This document shows, one piece after another, positions 15,504 to 25,055 of a DNA stretch of 64,000 nt. Location: assembly GCA_947493195.1 (NCBI GenBank), contig CANLQG010000003.1, positions 62,001 through 126,000 on the forward strand, in the 5' to 3' direction. Each line of letters opens with the position of its first letter. Within the stretch, counting starts at the first letter, position 1. The translations under genes were made by a program, and so were the position numbers. Origin of the DNA: an uncultured Sphingomonadaceae bacterium (GTDB lineage: Bacteria > Pseudomonadota > Alphaproteobacteria > Sphingomonadales > Sphingomonadaceae). A model generated the notes under the pieces. That model did no database searches. It was not told the DNA's origin and saw nothing but the letters and a program-made list of their open reading frames with translations.

Positions 15504-17741
15504 CTATCTCGCGCGCGACGCCCCGCCGCCCACATCCACCTGCATGAAGCGTGGCCGCGTTCCCGGCGTGCTCTTTCCGCCGGCCACGGCCGCCAGGTGA
15601 TTTCCCCCGCGCAGGGCCTGTAGCGGCACACCGATGGCGGCGAGCATGTAGGGCGAAACACGGTGGCGCGTGCACAGCCCCCCTGCCCCGTCCGAAACCA
15701 AAGGTGTCTCGAATTCGATGCCCTGGGTCGCGTCCTGCGATCGGCGTACCTTGCCCACCACGATCTGCCCCTCGCCAAGATCGAGTACCAGTTCGGTGCC
15801 GATGGGTACGTCCAGCAGCCCTTCTATCCGGGCGCCGGTGCGGGACAGATCGCGCAGCATGGCGATGTAGTGATGATCCTCGTGCACGATCCCGATACGA
15901 CGGAACAGCGTGCGCCGCTCTGACCGGAACTTTGCCGGCCCGGAAGGTTCGTAGCGCAGTTCGCCCGAGGCAAGCTTTTCGAGCACCTCCGCTTGCGGCA
16001 CCGCGCGCGAGAAGATGAAGCCTTGTACGTAGTCTACTTCCAGGCCCGCGATGGTCTCCAGTTCGTCCATCGCTTCCACGCCCTCGGCCGTGGTGACCAT
16101 GTCCATGGCCTTGGCCAGATCGGCGATCGCGTGGATGATGGCGTTGCCTTTGTCACCGTCCTGCGCGCAAACGCGCACGAAACTCTGATCGATCTTCAAC
16201 TTGCTGAAGGGCGCCTTGCGCAGATAGGACAGCGAGGAATATCCCGTGCCAAAGTCGTCAAGCGCGAGCTTCACGCCAAGCTTGGCGAGCTTGTCGAACA
16301 TGATCGCCGCGTTGCCGATATCGCCCATGAAGACGCTCTCGGTTATTTCCAGTTCCAGCCGCGCGGGAGGAAGGCCGGAATCGCGCAAGGCCCTGTCAAC
16401 GATCCCGGGAAGGTCCTCGGCCAGGAACTGGCGCGCCGACACGTTCACGGAAACCGGAAAGTCGCCAGGCCATTCGGCAGCATCGCGGCAGGCCTGCTGC
16501 AGGGCCCACGCGCCCAGCCCGTCTATCAGACCGGAGTCCTCTGCCACCGGAATGAATACTTTTGGAGAAATCGGCCCGTGTTCCGGGTGGTTCCAGCGCA
16601 GCAGCGCCTCGAAACCGCGGACCAGGTGATCTCTTGCGCCTACCTGCGGCTGGTAGTGCATCGCAAGCTGTTTGCGCGCCAACGCATCGCGAAGATCTTC
16701 CTCTATCTCGCGGCGGTCTTCCGCCGTCTCCTTCAGGTCGTTGGAATAGAAACGGAACTGTCCGCGCCCACCGCCCTTGGCCGCGTAAAGCGCCAGGTCA
16801 GCGGCCTTGACCAGTTCGGTGGGCTTCACCCCGTCGTATGGCGCAACCGCGATGCCAACCGATGTGCCGATAATGGCGCGGCTGCCCTCGATGGAATAGG
16901 GCTGCGAGATCATCTGGATCATGCGGTTCGCCATGTCGCCCAGTTTGCCTCGGTCATCGAGGTCCGGAACAATCAGCTGGAATTCGTCACCGCCCAGCCT
17001 GCCGATTTCGGAACCCGCGGGAGCCACGCGCTGTAGCCGCTGGGACACCTGCCGCAGCAACTCGTCGCCTGCCGGATGGCCCAGTGTATCGTTAACCTGC
17101 TTGAACCGGTCCAGATCGAGCATGATGAGCGCGCAGCTGCGCTTCTCGATCCTGTAGGCGTTGAGCACCGTCGTCAGCCGCTGGGCCATGCGGTGGCGAT
17201 TGGAAAGGCCTGTAAGCGCATCGAATTCCGCCATGCGGCTGGTCTTGCGCTTTTCCTCGTACGAAGCGGTGATATCCTTCACGATACCCCGATAACCCGT
17301 AAAATCGTTGCGAGCGTCGAATTGCGGTCGACCGGTGAGCTGCCACCACATGTGGCAAGTGCCGCCGCTCGCTTCGCTTTTCAGGCAAACTACAAGTTCC
17401 GTGAAACTGGAATGGGCGCTCAGCAGGTAGGAAATCGGCTTGGCTTCGCTCTGGTCCTCATCCTCGCGGGCGGTCTGGAGAAGGCTCGCCAGCGGTTCGC
17501 CGATGATGGGGCGACTTGGATCGAACTGATCCATGGCCTTCTGCGAAAGATAGCGCACCCTTCCCTGTGCGTCGGTGGCCCAGAACCAGGCGAGGTCGCT
17601 GTTCTCGAAACTGTCGAACATTTCAAGCCGCTCATCCTTGCTGACCGTTGCAGCGCGGGATGCCGCGGCTTCTGCGTCGGGCACGCGGACGGGTTCGGCT
17701 TCGTTGCCGCCAAACCCTTTCCAGATGCCTCGTACACCCAT
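15504..17741 (-). CDS. PAS-GGDEF-EAL-PilZ cyclic-di-GMP enzyme
   Basis: A 745-residue cytoplasmic signalling protein that both makes and breaks cyclic di-GMP. Order: PAS-like sensor about 40-160; GGDEF 170-330 with an intact GGDEF at 250-254; EAL 345-590 with E378 in FEALLRW, NVSARQ, LEITES, DDFGTGYSS, KIDQSF and EGVE, all the residues expected for phosphodiesterase activity; PilZ-like tail from about 607 (ERRTLFRRIG, then LRDLSRTGARIEG). No RxxD inhibitory site precedes GGDEF. The product therefore could bind its own ligand through the PilZ end. No transmembrane segment. It is closely related to, and 45 bases downstream of, the next gene, so the pair probably arose by tandem duplication. Confidence 0.92.
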   Translation of the reverse strand: MGVRGIWKGFGGNEAEPVRVPDAEAAASRAATVSKDERLEMFDSFENSDLAWFWATDAQGRVRYLSQKAMDQFDPSRPIIGEPLASLLQTAREDEDQSEAKPISYLLSAHSSFTELVVCLKSEASGGTCHMWWQLTGRPQFDARNDFTGYRGIVKDITASYEEKRKTSRMAEFDALTGLSNRHRMAQRLTTVLNAYRIEKRSCALIMLDLDRFKQVNDTLGHPAGDELLRQVSQRLQRVAPAGSEIGRLGGDEFQLIVPDLDDRGKLGDMANRMIQMISQPYSIEGSRAIIGTSVGIAVAPYDGVKPTELVKAADLALYAAKGGGRGQFRFYSNDLKETAEDRREIEEDLRDALARKQLAMHYQPQVGARDHLVRGFEALLRWNHPEHGPISPKVFIPVAEDSGLIDGLGAWALQQACRDAAEWPGDFPVSVNVSARQFLAEDLPGIVDRALRDSGLPPARLELEITESVFMGDIGNAAIMFDKLAKLGVKLALDDFGTGYSSLSYLRKAPFSKLKIDQSFVRVCAQDGDKGNAIIHAIADLAKAMDMVTTAEGVEAMDELETIAGLEVDYVQGFIFSRAVPQAEVLEKLASGELRYEPSGPAKFRSERRTLFRRIGIVHEDHHYIAMLRDLSRTGARIEGLLDVPIGTELVLDLGEGQIVVGKVRRSQDATQGIEFETPLVSDGAGGLCTRHRVSPYMLAAIGVPLQALRGGNHLAAVAGGKSTPGTRPRFMQVDVGGGASRAR

Positions 17742-17786
17742 ACCTTACCTTCTTGATCGTTCGACAGTATTGTACTCAATCCAGAT

Positions 17787-20543
17787 TCAGCCGGCCTCCC
17801 GCATCGCTATCCCGCTCATCGGCGCTGGCGCCGCCGCCTGGATCGCCGCGATGCGCCCTGACGGATCGCGTTGCAGGGCGTTGGCGAATTCCACGCCCAT
17901 GCGATCGTCCTCGCTCCAGCGGGTAGTGCAGGTAACCGCATGGGATTGCGACAGCTGTACCTTGAACAGAGTGCCCACCGGCACGCTCCACAGACCTTCG
18001 ATCAGCGCCCCAGTGGTGGAAATGTTGCGAATGGTGCCGTTGTAGAGATGGCCGTTGTGGTCCAGCACAACCTTGCGCAGCACTGTCTGCCGCGGCGCCC
18101 GGCTGCAACGCGGTCCGTGCGCCACGGCCGCAAGCCCCGAGGCAAGCCGTTCGTTTGCCTGATGGGCATCCAGCGGCCGTTCGTAAATGTAACCCTGCAC
18201 GTGGCTGCATCCGTGCAGGCGCACCAGATCCAGTTCGTCCATCGTCTCCACGCCCTCGGCGGTGGTTTCCATGCCCAGCGAGTGCGCAAGACTGGTGATC
18301 GACGCGATAATGGCGGCATTGCGGCTGCCTGCCTCGGTAATGCCGCGCACGAAGCTCTTGTCGATCTTGATCTTGTCGAAAGGAGCTTTCTTGAGGTAGC
18401 CAAGCGACGAATAGCCAGTGCCGAAATCGTCGAGAGCAAGCCGCACGCCAAGGTTCTTGAGCGCGGCGAACATGGCATCGGTCGCGGCGCTGTCCTGCAG
18501 GAATACCGTCTCGGTTATTTCCAGTTCGAGCTGCGAAGGCTTGATACCGGTGCTGGCGATCGCATTGGCAACGATGCGGGGCAGCTGCGGGTTGGCGAAT
18601 TGCAGCGGAGAGACATTCACAGCCATGCGGATTTCGTCCGGCCATTCGGCCAGTTGCTCGCATGCCTGGCGCAGCGCCCATTCGCCCAGTTGCTGGATCA
18701 TGCCCGTATCTTCAGCCGACTCGATGAAGCGGTGCGGCGAGATCCATCCTTTCACCGGATGATGCCAGCGCATCAGGGCTTCGAACCCGGTAATGTTCTC
18801 CGTGCTGGTGGAAACCACCGGCTGGTAGAACATCTCGAGCTGGCCCTTGGCCAGGGCATCGCGCAGATCTTCCTCCATCTGCGAGCGCGCCTCCGCGTCG
18901 GCATGCAGGTCTTGCGAGTAGAAATGAAGGCGCCCGCGTCCACCATCCTTCGCCGCGTAAAGGGCGAGATCGGCATTGCGGATGATATCATCGCTGCTCT
19001 CGCCATCGTCCGGCGCAATGGCAATGCCGACCGATGCGCCGATTACCACGCGCTGCCCCTCGATGGTGTAGGGCTGCGACAGTGAATTGATGATTTCGCG
19101 GCCCAGCTCGGCCAGTTCTTCGCGCTCCACGCGCCCGGGAACGATTACCTTGAATTCGTCGCCCCCCAGCCGACCGACCTGCCCCATCTTGCCCACGGTA
19201 CGCTGGAGACGGGTCGAAACCTGTTTCAGCAAAACGTCACCGGCTGGATGTCCCATGGTATCGTTGACCTGCTTGAACCGATCCAGATCGAGCAGGAATA
19301 CCGAGCAACTGCGGTTGGATGCCTGCGGTGCTGAAAGGATCTTTTCCAGCGACTGGCTCATGGTGAAGCGGTTGGCGAGGCCGGTGAGCGAGTCGTAGCG
19401 GGCCAGCCGGGTGGCATTTTCCTGACTGCGCTTGCGCTCGGTCAGGTCCGTGCCCGAGCCGCGGAAGCCGATGAAGTTGTCGAAATGATCGTACAGCGGC
19501 CTGCCGGAGACCGACCACCAGCGTTCCTCGTCGACAATCGCCGCGCGCACGGAAAGCTCTGAAAAGGCGGACCTGGCGGACAGATGGAACAGCAGTGTCC
19601 GCTCACCCTCCTCGCCCGTGTCGGCAAGGTCGAAAAGGCGGGTAAGCGGTTGCCCGACCAGCTTGTGCTGCTTCAGGCGAAGCGCCTCGGCAACAGGTGG
19701 CGATACGTAGGTCAGCAGCGATCGGCGGTCGGTCTCCCAGAACCAGCCTTGCCCGGTCTGCTCGTAATCGGTGAGGATATCCTGCGCGCGGGTGTTGATC
19801 CGCTCCTGCGCCGCGCGGTTTTCTTCCTGTTGGGCCTGGTCCACCATTTCCTGGCGGCTGAGGATCAGACCAAGCGTGATGGCCAGAACGAGGCCGAACA
19901 GGCCGTGCTCGACGCTGTTGTTGAAGAACATGGGGCCATAAAGCGCAATTTGCGCGCCCGCGATCGTCATCGGATGTCGTCGCAGGTAAATCGCGGAAAT
20001 GGCGAAGGTCGCCGCGGCGCTGGACCCGATGTAGATGCCCGGCAGGGTGCGTTCCGCACCCCATACGGTCAGGCCGATCCCGACCAGCAGCAGGGGCAGG
20101 AAAACCGCAGCGAAGAGACCGGCGATCTGGTATGCTTTTTCCCGGGTTATCACCGCGTCATAAACGAAGCGGCCCAGCAGCAGGATGACGATGGAGGCGA
20201 CAAAGGCCAGTGCCGACGCCACCGGGATCGGCGCGGTGGCCACGAAGGTGCAACTGGCCGCGCACAGGAAGATCGTCAGCGGCAGGAATGGCATGGTGCT
20301 CGGGAACAACTGCCGCGCGGACAGCACATGTTGCGGTGGCAAGGCTTGCGTTCCGCGCCCCCGTTTGCGCCGGTCCGTGTTTCGGCGTTCGCTTGCCGTG
20401 GCCGTTGCAGGCCGTTCGTTGACCAGGTCCTCTGCCGTTTTCTGGGGGACCATCTCGAGGCGCACAGCACTTTCGCCACGCTGCCGCTCGGTGGCAGCAG
20501 TGCGCTTGATCCTCTGTAAGGCGTTGCCAGCGGAACGGTCCAT
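17787..20543 (-). CDS. Membrane-anchored PAS-GGDEF-EAL-PilZ protein
   Basis: A 918-residue paralog of the downstream gene with an added membrane part. I take the ATG at 20543; the frame extends 31 codons farther without support. Residues from about 80 to 240 hold several hydrophobic helices (for example LPLTIFLCAASCTFVATAP, then YQIAGLFAAVFLPLLLVGIG and GLVLAITLGLILS), followed by a PAS-like domain with DRRSLLTYVSPPV, a GGDEF domain (GRLGGDEFKVIV), an EAL domain (GFEALMRWHH, ELEITETVF, DDFGTGYSS, KIKIDKSF) and a C-terminal PilZ (NGTIRNISTTGALIEG). All catalytic motifs look intact. It is probably a membrane-localised cyclic-di-GMP enzyme for motility/surface decisions; the signal sensed is unknown. 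Confidence 0.92.
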   Translation of the reverse strand: MDRSAGNALQRIKRTAATERQRGESAVRLEMVPQKTAEDLVNERPATATASERRNTDRRKRGRGTQALPPQHVLSARQLFPSTMPFLPLTIFLCAASCTFVATAPIPVASALAFVASIVILLLGRFVYDAVITREKAYQIAGLFAAVFLPLLLVGIGLTVWGAERTLPGIYIGSSAAATFAISAIYLRRHPMTIAGAQIALYGPMFFNNSVEHGLFGLVLAITLGLILSRQEMVDQAQQEENRAAQERINTRAQDILTDYEQTGQGWFWETDRRSLLTYVSPPVAEALRLKQHKLVGQPLTRLFDLADTGEEGERTLLFHLSARSAFSELSVRAAIVDEERWWSVSGRPLYDHFDNFIGFRGSGTDLTERKRSQENATRLARYDSLTGLANRFTMSQSLEKILSAPQASNRSCSVFLLDLDRFKQVNDTMGHPAGDVLLKQVSTRLQRTVGKMGQVGRLGGDEFKVIVPGRVEREELAELGREIINSLSQPYTIEGQRVVIGASVGIAIAPDDGESSDDIIRNADLALYAAKDGGRGRLHFYSQDLHADAEARSQMEEDLRDALAKGQLEMFYQPVVSTSTENITGFEALMRWHHPVKGWISPHRFIESAEDTGMIQQLGEWALRQACEQLAEWPDEIRMAVNVSPLQFANPQLPRIVANAIASTGIKPSQLELEITETVFLQDSAATDAMFAALKNLGVRLALDDFGTGYSSLGYLKKAPFDKIKIDKSFVRGITEAGSRNAAIIASITSLAHSLGMETTAEGVETMDELDLVRLHGCSHVQGYIYERPLDAHQANERLASGLAAVAHGPRCSRAPRQTVLRKVVLDHNGHLYNGTIRNISTTGALIEGLWSVPVGTLFKVQLSQSHAVTCTTRWSEDDRMGVEFANALQRDPSGRIAAIQAAAPAPMSGIAMREAG

Positions 20544-20701
20544 TGCAGCCCCATGCCAGAAAGCCCTTTGAAGAACGGTTAATGATAATAACCGTACAGG
20601 CGGCAAGTTCATCGGGTATGAGCCATACTGCCGCATTGCCGGATGCGGTTAATTCGCTAAGTTTCGGGACCCACACTCTGTTCGTTCGGGAGAACCGCGA
20701 A

Positions 20702-22018
20702 ATGCGGCATATTGCGATAATCGGTTCCGGCCCAGCGGGTTACTACACGGCGGAAGCCGCACAGAAACGGTTCGGCGACGATGTCAAAGTCGATATTTTC
20801 GACCGGTTGCCGGTTCCCTACGGACTGATCCGCAGCGGCGTTGCGCCCGATCACCAATCCATCAAGGGCGTCTCGCGCCGTTACGAGAAGACCGCGCTGA
20901 CGCAAAACGTTCGCTTCGTGGGCAATGTCGCGGTCGGTTCGGACATTTCCGTCGCGCAGTTACAGGAATTTTACGACGCCGTCGTGCTTGCAACTGGCGC
21001 TCCGCAGGATCGCGATCTTGGTATCCCCGGTGAAGACCTGGCTAACTGCTTCGGCAGCGCCGCGTTCGTCGGGTGGTACAATGGACATCCGCAGTTCGCC
21101 GGTCTCGATCCCGATCTTTCCGGCAGTACCGCCGTGGTGATCGGCATGGGCAACGTGGCGCTGGATGTGGCGCGCATGCTGTCGAAGAAGGGCGGCGAGT
21201 TCGACGGGTCCGACATTGTCGGCCACGCGCTGGAGGCGCTGGGTGCCAGCACCATCGAGCGGGTGATCCTGCTGGGCAGGCGTGGCCCCCACCAGATCAT
21301 GATGACGCCAAAGGAACTGGGCGAACTGGCCAGCCTCGAGCAAGCGTCGCCGCACGTCGACCGGCACGACCTGCCCGCAGAAGCCGAGGATGCCATTCTG
21401 GAACCCGGCCTGCGAAAGTCCGTCGCCCTGCTGCGCGAATTCGCCGCCACGCCCGAGCATATTCGCGCGGAAAAGCGCATTGCCGTGGAATTTGCCTTCT
21501 TCGCCCAGCCCCGCGCGTTGGTGGGTGATGGCAAGGTAAAAGCCGTGGAAGTGGAGCGCACCGAACTGGTAAAGGGCCGCGCCGTCGGGACGGGCGAGAT
21601 CGAACGCATTCCCGCCGACATTGTCATCAGTTGCATCGGCTATCGCACGGCGCCCATTCCGGGCGTTCCGTTCGACGAGCGTCAGGGCCGGTTCGCCAAC
21701 GACGATGGCCGCATACTCCTCGGCCTCTATTGCGTGGGATGGGCCAGACGCGGCCCGTCAGGCACGATCGGCACAAACAAGCCCGACGGCTTTGGCATCG
21801 TCGATCACATCGCCGAAGACATTGCCGCCGGCACCCTGGGGCGCGGCGATAAGAAGGGGCGCGAGGGGTTCGACGCTTTCGCCGCCGAGAAGGGCCTGGA
21901 TGTGGTTACATTCCGCGACTGGAAGAAGATCGAAGAGGCCGAAGCCAAGGCCGCCCGCGAGGGATCCCCGCGCGAGAAGTTCATCGATATCGATGCGATG
22001 ATAAGGGCAGCCGACTAG
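20702..22018 (+). CDS. Ferredoxin-NADP reductase, adrenodoxin reductase type
   Basis: A 438-residue FAD-dependent oxidoreductase of the FprA/adrenodoxin-reductase type, moving electrons between NADPH and ferredoxins. The ATG at 20702 puts the FAD-binding G-x-G-x-x-G at residues 8-13 (IAIIGSGPAGYYTAEAA), as the family has; 53 upstream codons of the same frame are non-family. The second dinucleotide motif is VVIGMGNVALDVARML and the family signature PVPYGLIRSGVAPDHQ follows residue 38. The C-terminal G-W-A-R-R-G-P-S-G-T-I-G motif that holds the flavin is present. It is divergent from the GGDEF-EAL gene and convergent with dnaN. It is likely cytoplasmic. Confidence 0.93.
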   Translation: MRHIAIIGSGPAGYYTAEAAQKRFGDDVKVDIFDRLPVPYGLIRSGVAPDHQSIKGVSRRYEKTALTQNVRFVGNVAVGSDISVAQLQEFYDAVVLATGAPQDRDLGIPGEDLANCFGSAAFVGWYNGHPQFAGLDPDLSGSTAVVIGMGNVALDVARMLSKKGGEFDGSDIVGHALEALGASTIERVILLGRRGPHQIMMTPKELGELASLEQASPHVDRHDLPAEAEDAILEPGLRKSVALLREFAATPEHIRAEKRIAVEFAFFAQPRALVGDGKVKAVEVERTELVKGRAVGTGEIERIPADIVISCIGYRTAPIPGVPFDERQGRFANDDGRILLGLYCVGWARRGPSGTIGTNKPDGFGIVDHIAEDIAAGTLGRGDKKGREGFDAFAAEKGLDVVTFRDWKKIEEAEAKAAREGSPREKFIDIDAMIRAAD

Positions 22019-22053
22019 GCGAGCCGGCAAAAGCCTGATCGTGGCCCCCTGAA

Positions 22054-23181
22054 CTACACCCGCATCGGCATCAGCACGTAAAGCGCCGGGCTGCCTTCGT
22101 CCTTGCGGATCAGCGTCGGGGCTCCGGCATCGGCGAAGTGCATTTCCACGGTGTCGCTGTCGATCTGGTGGAGGATGTCCTTCAGGTAACCGGCGTTGAA
22201 GCCGATTTCCATGACGTCGGAACCATATTGGCCGGGCACTTCCTCGGTCGCATTGCCGTTGTCCGGGCTGGTCACGCTGAGAGTGACCTTGTCGCCCTCC
22301 AGCCCCATTTTTACCGCGCGGGTCTTCTCCGTCGCGATGGTCGCCACGCGGTCGACGCCGGCGAAGAGCGACTTGGGATCGACTTTCAGCAGCTTGTCGT
22401 TACCCGTTGGAATGACGCGGGAATAGTCCGGGAACGTGCCGTCGATCAGCTTGCTGGTGAGGACGACACCGCCCTCCCCGCCCAGGGTAAAGCGGATTTT
22501 CGAAGGGCTGAGATCGACCTGGACGTTGCCCTCCATGGCCTCCTCCAGCAGCTTGCGCAGTTCGCCCACGGCCTTTCGCGGCACGATGACGTCTGGCATG
22601 CCTTCGGCACCGGCAGGGCGCGACAGAGTATAGCGCGCCAGGCGGTGTCCGTCGGTGGCAGCAGCCTTCAGCACGCCGCCATCCTCGTCCGCGACGTGGA
22701 AGAAAATGCCGTTGAGATAGTACCGCGTCTCCTCGGTTGAGATAGCGAAGCGCGTGCGGTCGATCAGTTCGGCCAGTGTAGCCGCCGGCATTTCGAAACT
22801 GGTCGGCAGGTCGCCTTCCACGATCACCGGAAAGTCGTCACGCGGAAGGGTGGGCAGCGAGAAACGGCTGCGCCCGGCCTTCACCGTCATGCGGTTTTCC
22901 GCAGTTTCGAGCGAGACTTCGCTGCCATCGGGCAGCTTGCGCGCAATATCGAACAGCAGGTGCGCCGAGACGGTGATCGCACCGCCGCTGGAAACGCTGT
23001 TAGCTTCCAGGCTCTCGATCACCTGCAAGTCGAGGTCGGTCGCCATCACCTTCACGTGGCCGCCCTCGTCCGCCTCTATCAGAACGTTCGAGAGGATGGG
23101 GATGGTGTTCCGCCGCTCCACCACGGACTGCACGTGAGAGAGACAACGCAGCAGCTTCGCGCGTTCGATGGTGGCCTTCAT
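22054..23181 (-). CDS. dnaN: DNA polymerase III subunit beta (sliding clamp)
   Basis: A 375-residue beta clamp that holds DNA polymerase III on DNA. The ATG at 23181 starts with MKATIERAKLLRCLSHVQSV, the standard clamp N-terminus; the frame continues 19 codons upstream without homology. Three repeated clamp domains of about 120 residues are present, including the middle-domain RTRFAISTEETRYYLNGIFF and the C-terminal YVLMPMRV that closes the fold. The location away from dnaA is common in this group. It is codirectional with fabD-fabG but 149 bases separate them, so it may have its own promoter. Confidence 0.97.
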   Translation of the reverse strand: MKATIERAKLLRCLSHVQSVVERRNTIPILSNVLIEADEGGHVKVMATDLDLQVIESLEANSVSSGGAITVSAHLLFDIARKLPDGSEVSLETAENRMTVKAGRSRFSLPTLPRDDFPVIVEGDLPTSFEMPAATLAELIDRTRFAISTEETRYYLNGIFFHVADEDGGVLKAAATDGHRLARYTLSRPAGAEGMPDVIVPRKAVGELRKLLEEAMEGNVQVDLSPSKIRFTLGGEGGVVLTSKLIDGTFPDYSRVIPTGNDKLLKVDPKSLFAGVDRVATIATEKTRAVKMGLEGDKVTLSVTSPDNGNATEEVPGQYGSDVMEIGFNAGYLKDILHQIDSDTVEMHFADAGAPTLIRKDEGSPALYVLMPMRV

Positions 23182-23330
23182 CGCAGATCTTTCCTCAAAC
23201 TCTGACGCTGCGGTGCCGGGACGAGCCCGGATTCGCATGGCTGCGCCGGTAAAATTGCTCGTTCATCCTTAGCGCAGGCATGGGCTCGGGCAAGGATTCG
23301 GTCGCTGCCGGGCGGATTCCTTGGGGAAAA

Positions 23331-24095
23331 CTACCCCAGCATCGCCATGCCGCCGTTCACGTGCAGCACCTGTCCCGTCACGTAGCCCGCTTCCTTCGAA
23401 GCAAGGTAAGCCACGGCAGCGCCGATATCGTCGCCCTCGCCCATCTTCGCCATCGGGATGCGGCCATTGATCGCGTCCTTCTGCTTGTCGTCCAGTGCAT
23501 CGGTCATGGCTGACCGGATGAAGCCGGGAGCAACGCAGTTCACGGTGATGCCGCGGGTCGCCAGTTCCTGCGCCAGGCTGCGGCTCATGCCCACGACACC
23601 GGCCTTTGCCGCGCAATAGTTCATCTGCCCCGGATTGCCCGTTGCTCCTACCACGCTGGTAATATTGATGATGCGCCCGAAGCGCGCCTTCATCATCGGA
23701 CGGGCGCTGGCGCGCATCAAACGGAATGTGGATTCAAGGTTGATCCTGATCACCTCGTCCCACTCTTCGTCCTTCATGCGCATGGCCAGGTTGTCGCGGG
23801 TGATCCCGGCGTTGTTCACCAGGATATCGACCTTGCCCAGCGTATCGAGCGCAGCGGGAACGAGTTCCTCCACCTGCGTGGCATCCGACAAATTGCAGGT
23901 GATCTCCACGTGCCCATCGTTGTCGTGGTGCGGCACTTCGGTGTTCAACTGCTCGCGAAAAGCGCGCAGCTTGTCGCCGTTCGAGCCCGAGAGTGCGAGG
24001 CGCGCACCCTGGCGGGCCAGTGCGTAAGCGATCGCGGACCCGATGCCGCCACTGGCACCGGTCACAACAGCGGTCATTCCCTTCAGGTCGAACAT
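23331..24095 (-). CDS. fabG: 3-oxoacyl-[acyl-carrier-protein] reductase
   Basis: A 254-residue short-chain dehydrogenase that reduces 3-oxoacyl-ACP in fatty-acid synthesis. The NADPH motif is TGASGGIG (12-19), NNAG follows near 94-97, and the catalytic set is S147, Y160 and K164 (MNYCAAKAG). It starts two bases after the fabD stop, so the two are one operon. The usual partner acpP is not next to it here. The length and N-terminus match FabG. Confidence 0.95.
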   Translation of the reverse strand: MFDLKGMTAVVTGASGGIGSAIAYALARQGARLALSGSNGDKLRAFREQLNTEVPHHDNDGHVEITCNLSDATQVEELVPAALDTLGKVDILVNNAGITRDNLAMRMKDEEWDEVIRINLESTFRLMRASARPMMKARFGRIINITSVVGATGNPGQMNYCAAKAGVVGMSRSLAQELATRGITVNCVAPGFIRSAMTDALDDKQKDAINGRIPMAKMGEGDDIGAAVAYLASKEAGYVTGQVLHVNGGMAMLG

Positions 24096-24097
24096 CG

Positions 24098-25030
24098 TCA
24101 GACTTCCTTTGCCAATGCTTCGATATCTTCCATGCTCACCACGCTTGTGACCGTGGCGTCGGGCGCGATCTTGCGGATCATCGGGCCTAGCACCTTGCCG
24201 CCCAGTTCGATGAAATGGGTAACGCCGGCCGCTTCCATGGCCAGCACGCTTTCGCGCCAGCGCACCCGGCCGGTGATCTGCTCCACCAGCAGGTCCTTCT
24301 CGGTAGCGGCGTCGGTCACTTCGGCTGCGGTCACATTGGCATAGAGCGGCAGGCGGAAGGCGGTGGGCGGCATGTCCTTCAGCGCAAATTTCATGCGCTG
24401 GGCGGCGGGTTGCATCAAAGAGCAGTGGAAGGGTGCCGAGACCGGCAGCTTCACAGCGCGCTTGATGCCGAGATCCTTGGCCAGTTCCACGGCGCGGTCA
24501 ATCGCCTGCATATGGCCGGAAAGGACAACCTGCGTGGGATCGTTATCGTTGGCGACCTCGCAAACCTGCCCATCGGCAGCGGCTTCGGCCAGAGCCTGTG
24601 CTTTCTCGAGATCCGCCCCCAGCAGCGCGCACATCGCGCCTAGGCCGATGGGAACGGCATCCTGCATGGCAATGCCGCGCGTACGCAGCAACCGGGCGGT
24701 GTCGGACAGGGTAAAGGCCCCGACCGAAGCCAGCGCCGAATATTCGCCCAGCGAGTGTCCGGCAACGCACTCGCCCTTTTCCGTCAGCGAGAAACCCCCG
24801 TCTTCCAGCACGCGCGCCACCGCGATGGCGTTGGCCATGATGGCGGGCTGCGCGTTGGCGGTCATGGTCAGTTCGGATTCGGGCCCCTCGGCCATCAGGC
24901 GCGCCAGTTTCTGGTTCAGCGCGTCGTCGACCTCCTGAAATACCTCGCGCGCGACACTGCTGGCCTCGGCAAGCTCTACGCCCATGCCGATCTTCTGGCT
25001 CCCTTGGCCGGGGAAAACGAATGCAATCAT
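24098..25030 (-). CDS. fabD: Malonyl-CoA:ACP malonyltransferase
   Basis: A 310-residue acyltransferase that loads malonate onto acyl carrier protein to begin fatty-acid elongation. The ATG at 25030 gives MIAFVFPGQGSQKIGMG, the FabD N-terminus; the 27-codon extension of the frame is not homologous. The nucleophile is S93 in GHSLGEYSA and the catalytic His is in SAPFHCSLM near 202. QPAIMANAIA and VLGPMIRKIAP are also family-like. It is followed directly by fabG (two-base gap) and lies 25 bases downstream of the LD-carboxypeptidase gene on the same strand. Confidence 0.96.
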   Translation of the reverse strand: MIAFVFPGQGSQKIGMGVELAEASSVAREVFQEVDDALNQKLARLMAEGPESELTMTANAQPAIMANAIAVARVLEDGGFSLTEKGECVAGHSLGEYSALASVGAFTLSDTARLLRTRGIAMQDAVPIGLGAMCALLGADLEKAQALAEAAADGQVCEVANDNDPTQVVLSGHMQAIDRAVELAKDLGIKRAVKLPVSAPFHCSLMQPAAQRMKFALKDMPPTAFRLPLYANVTAAEVTDAATEKDLLVEQITGRVRWRESVLAMEAAGVTHFIELGGKVLGPMIRKIAPDATVTSVVSMEDIEALAKEV

Positions 25031-25055
25031 GTTAATTCCTTTCTTGCGCGCGGGC

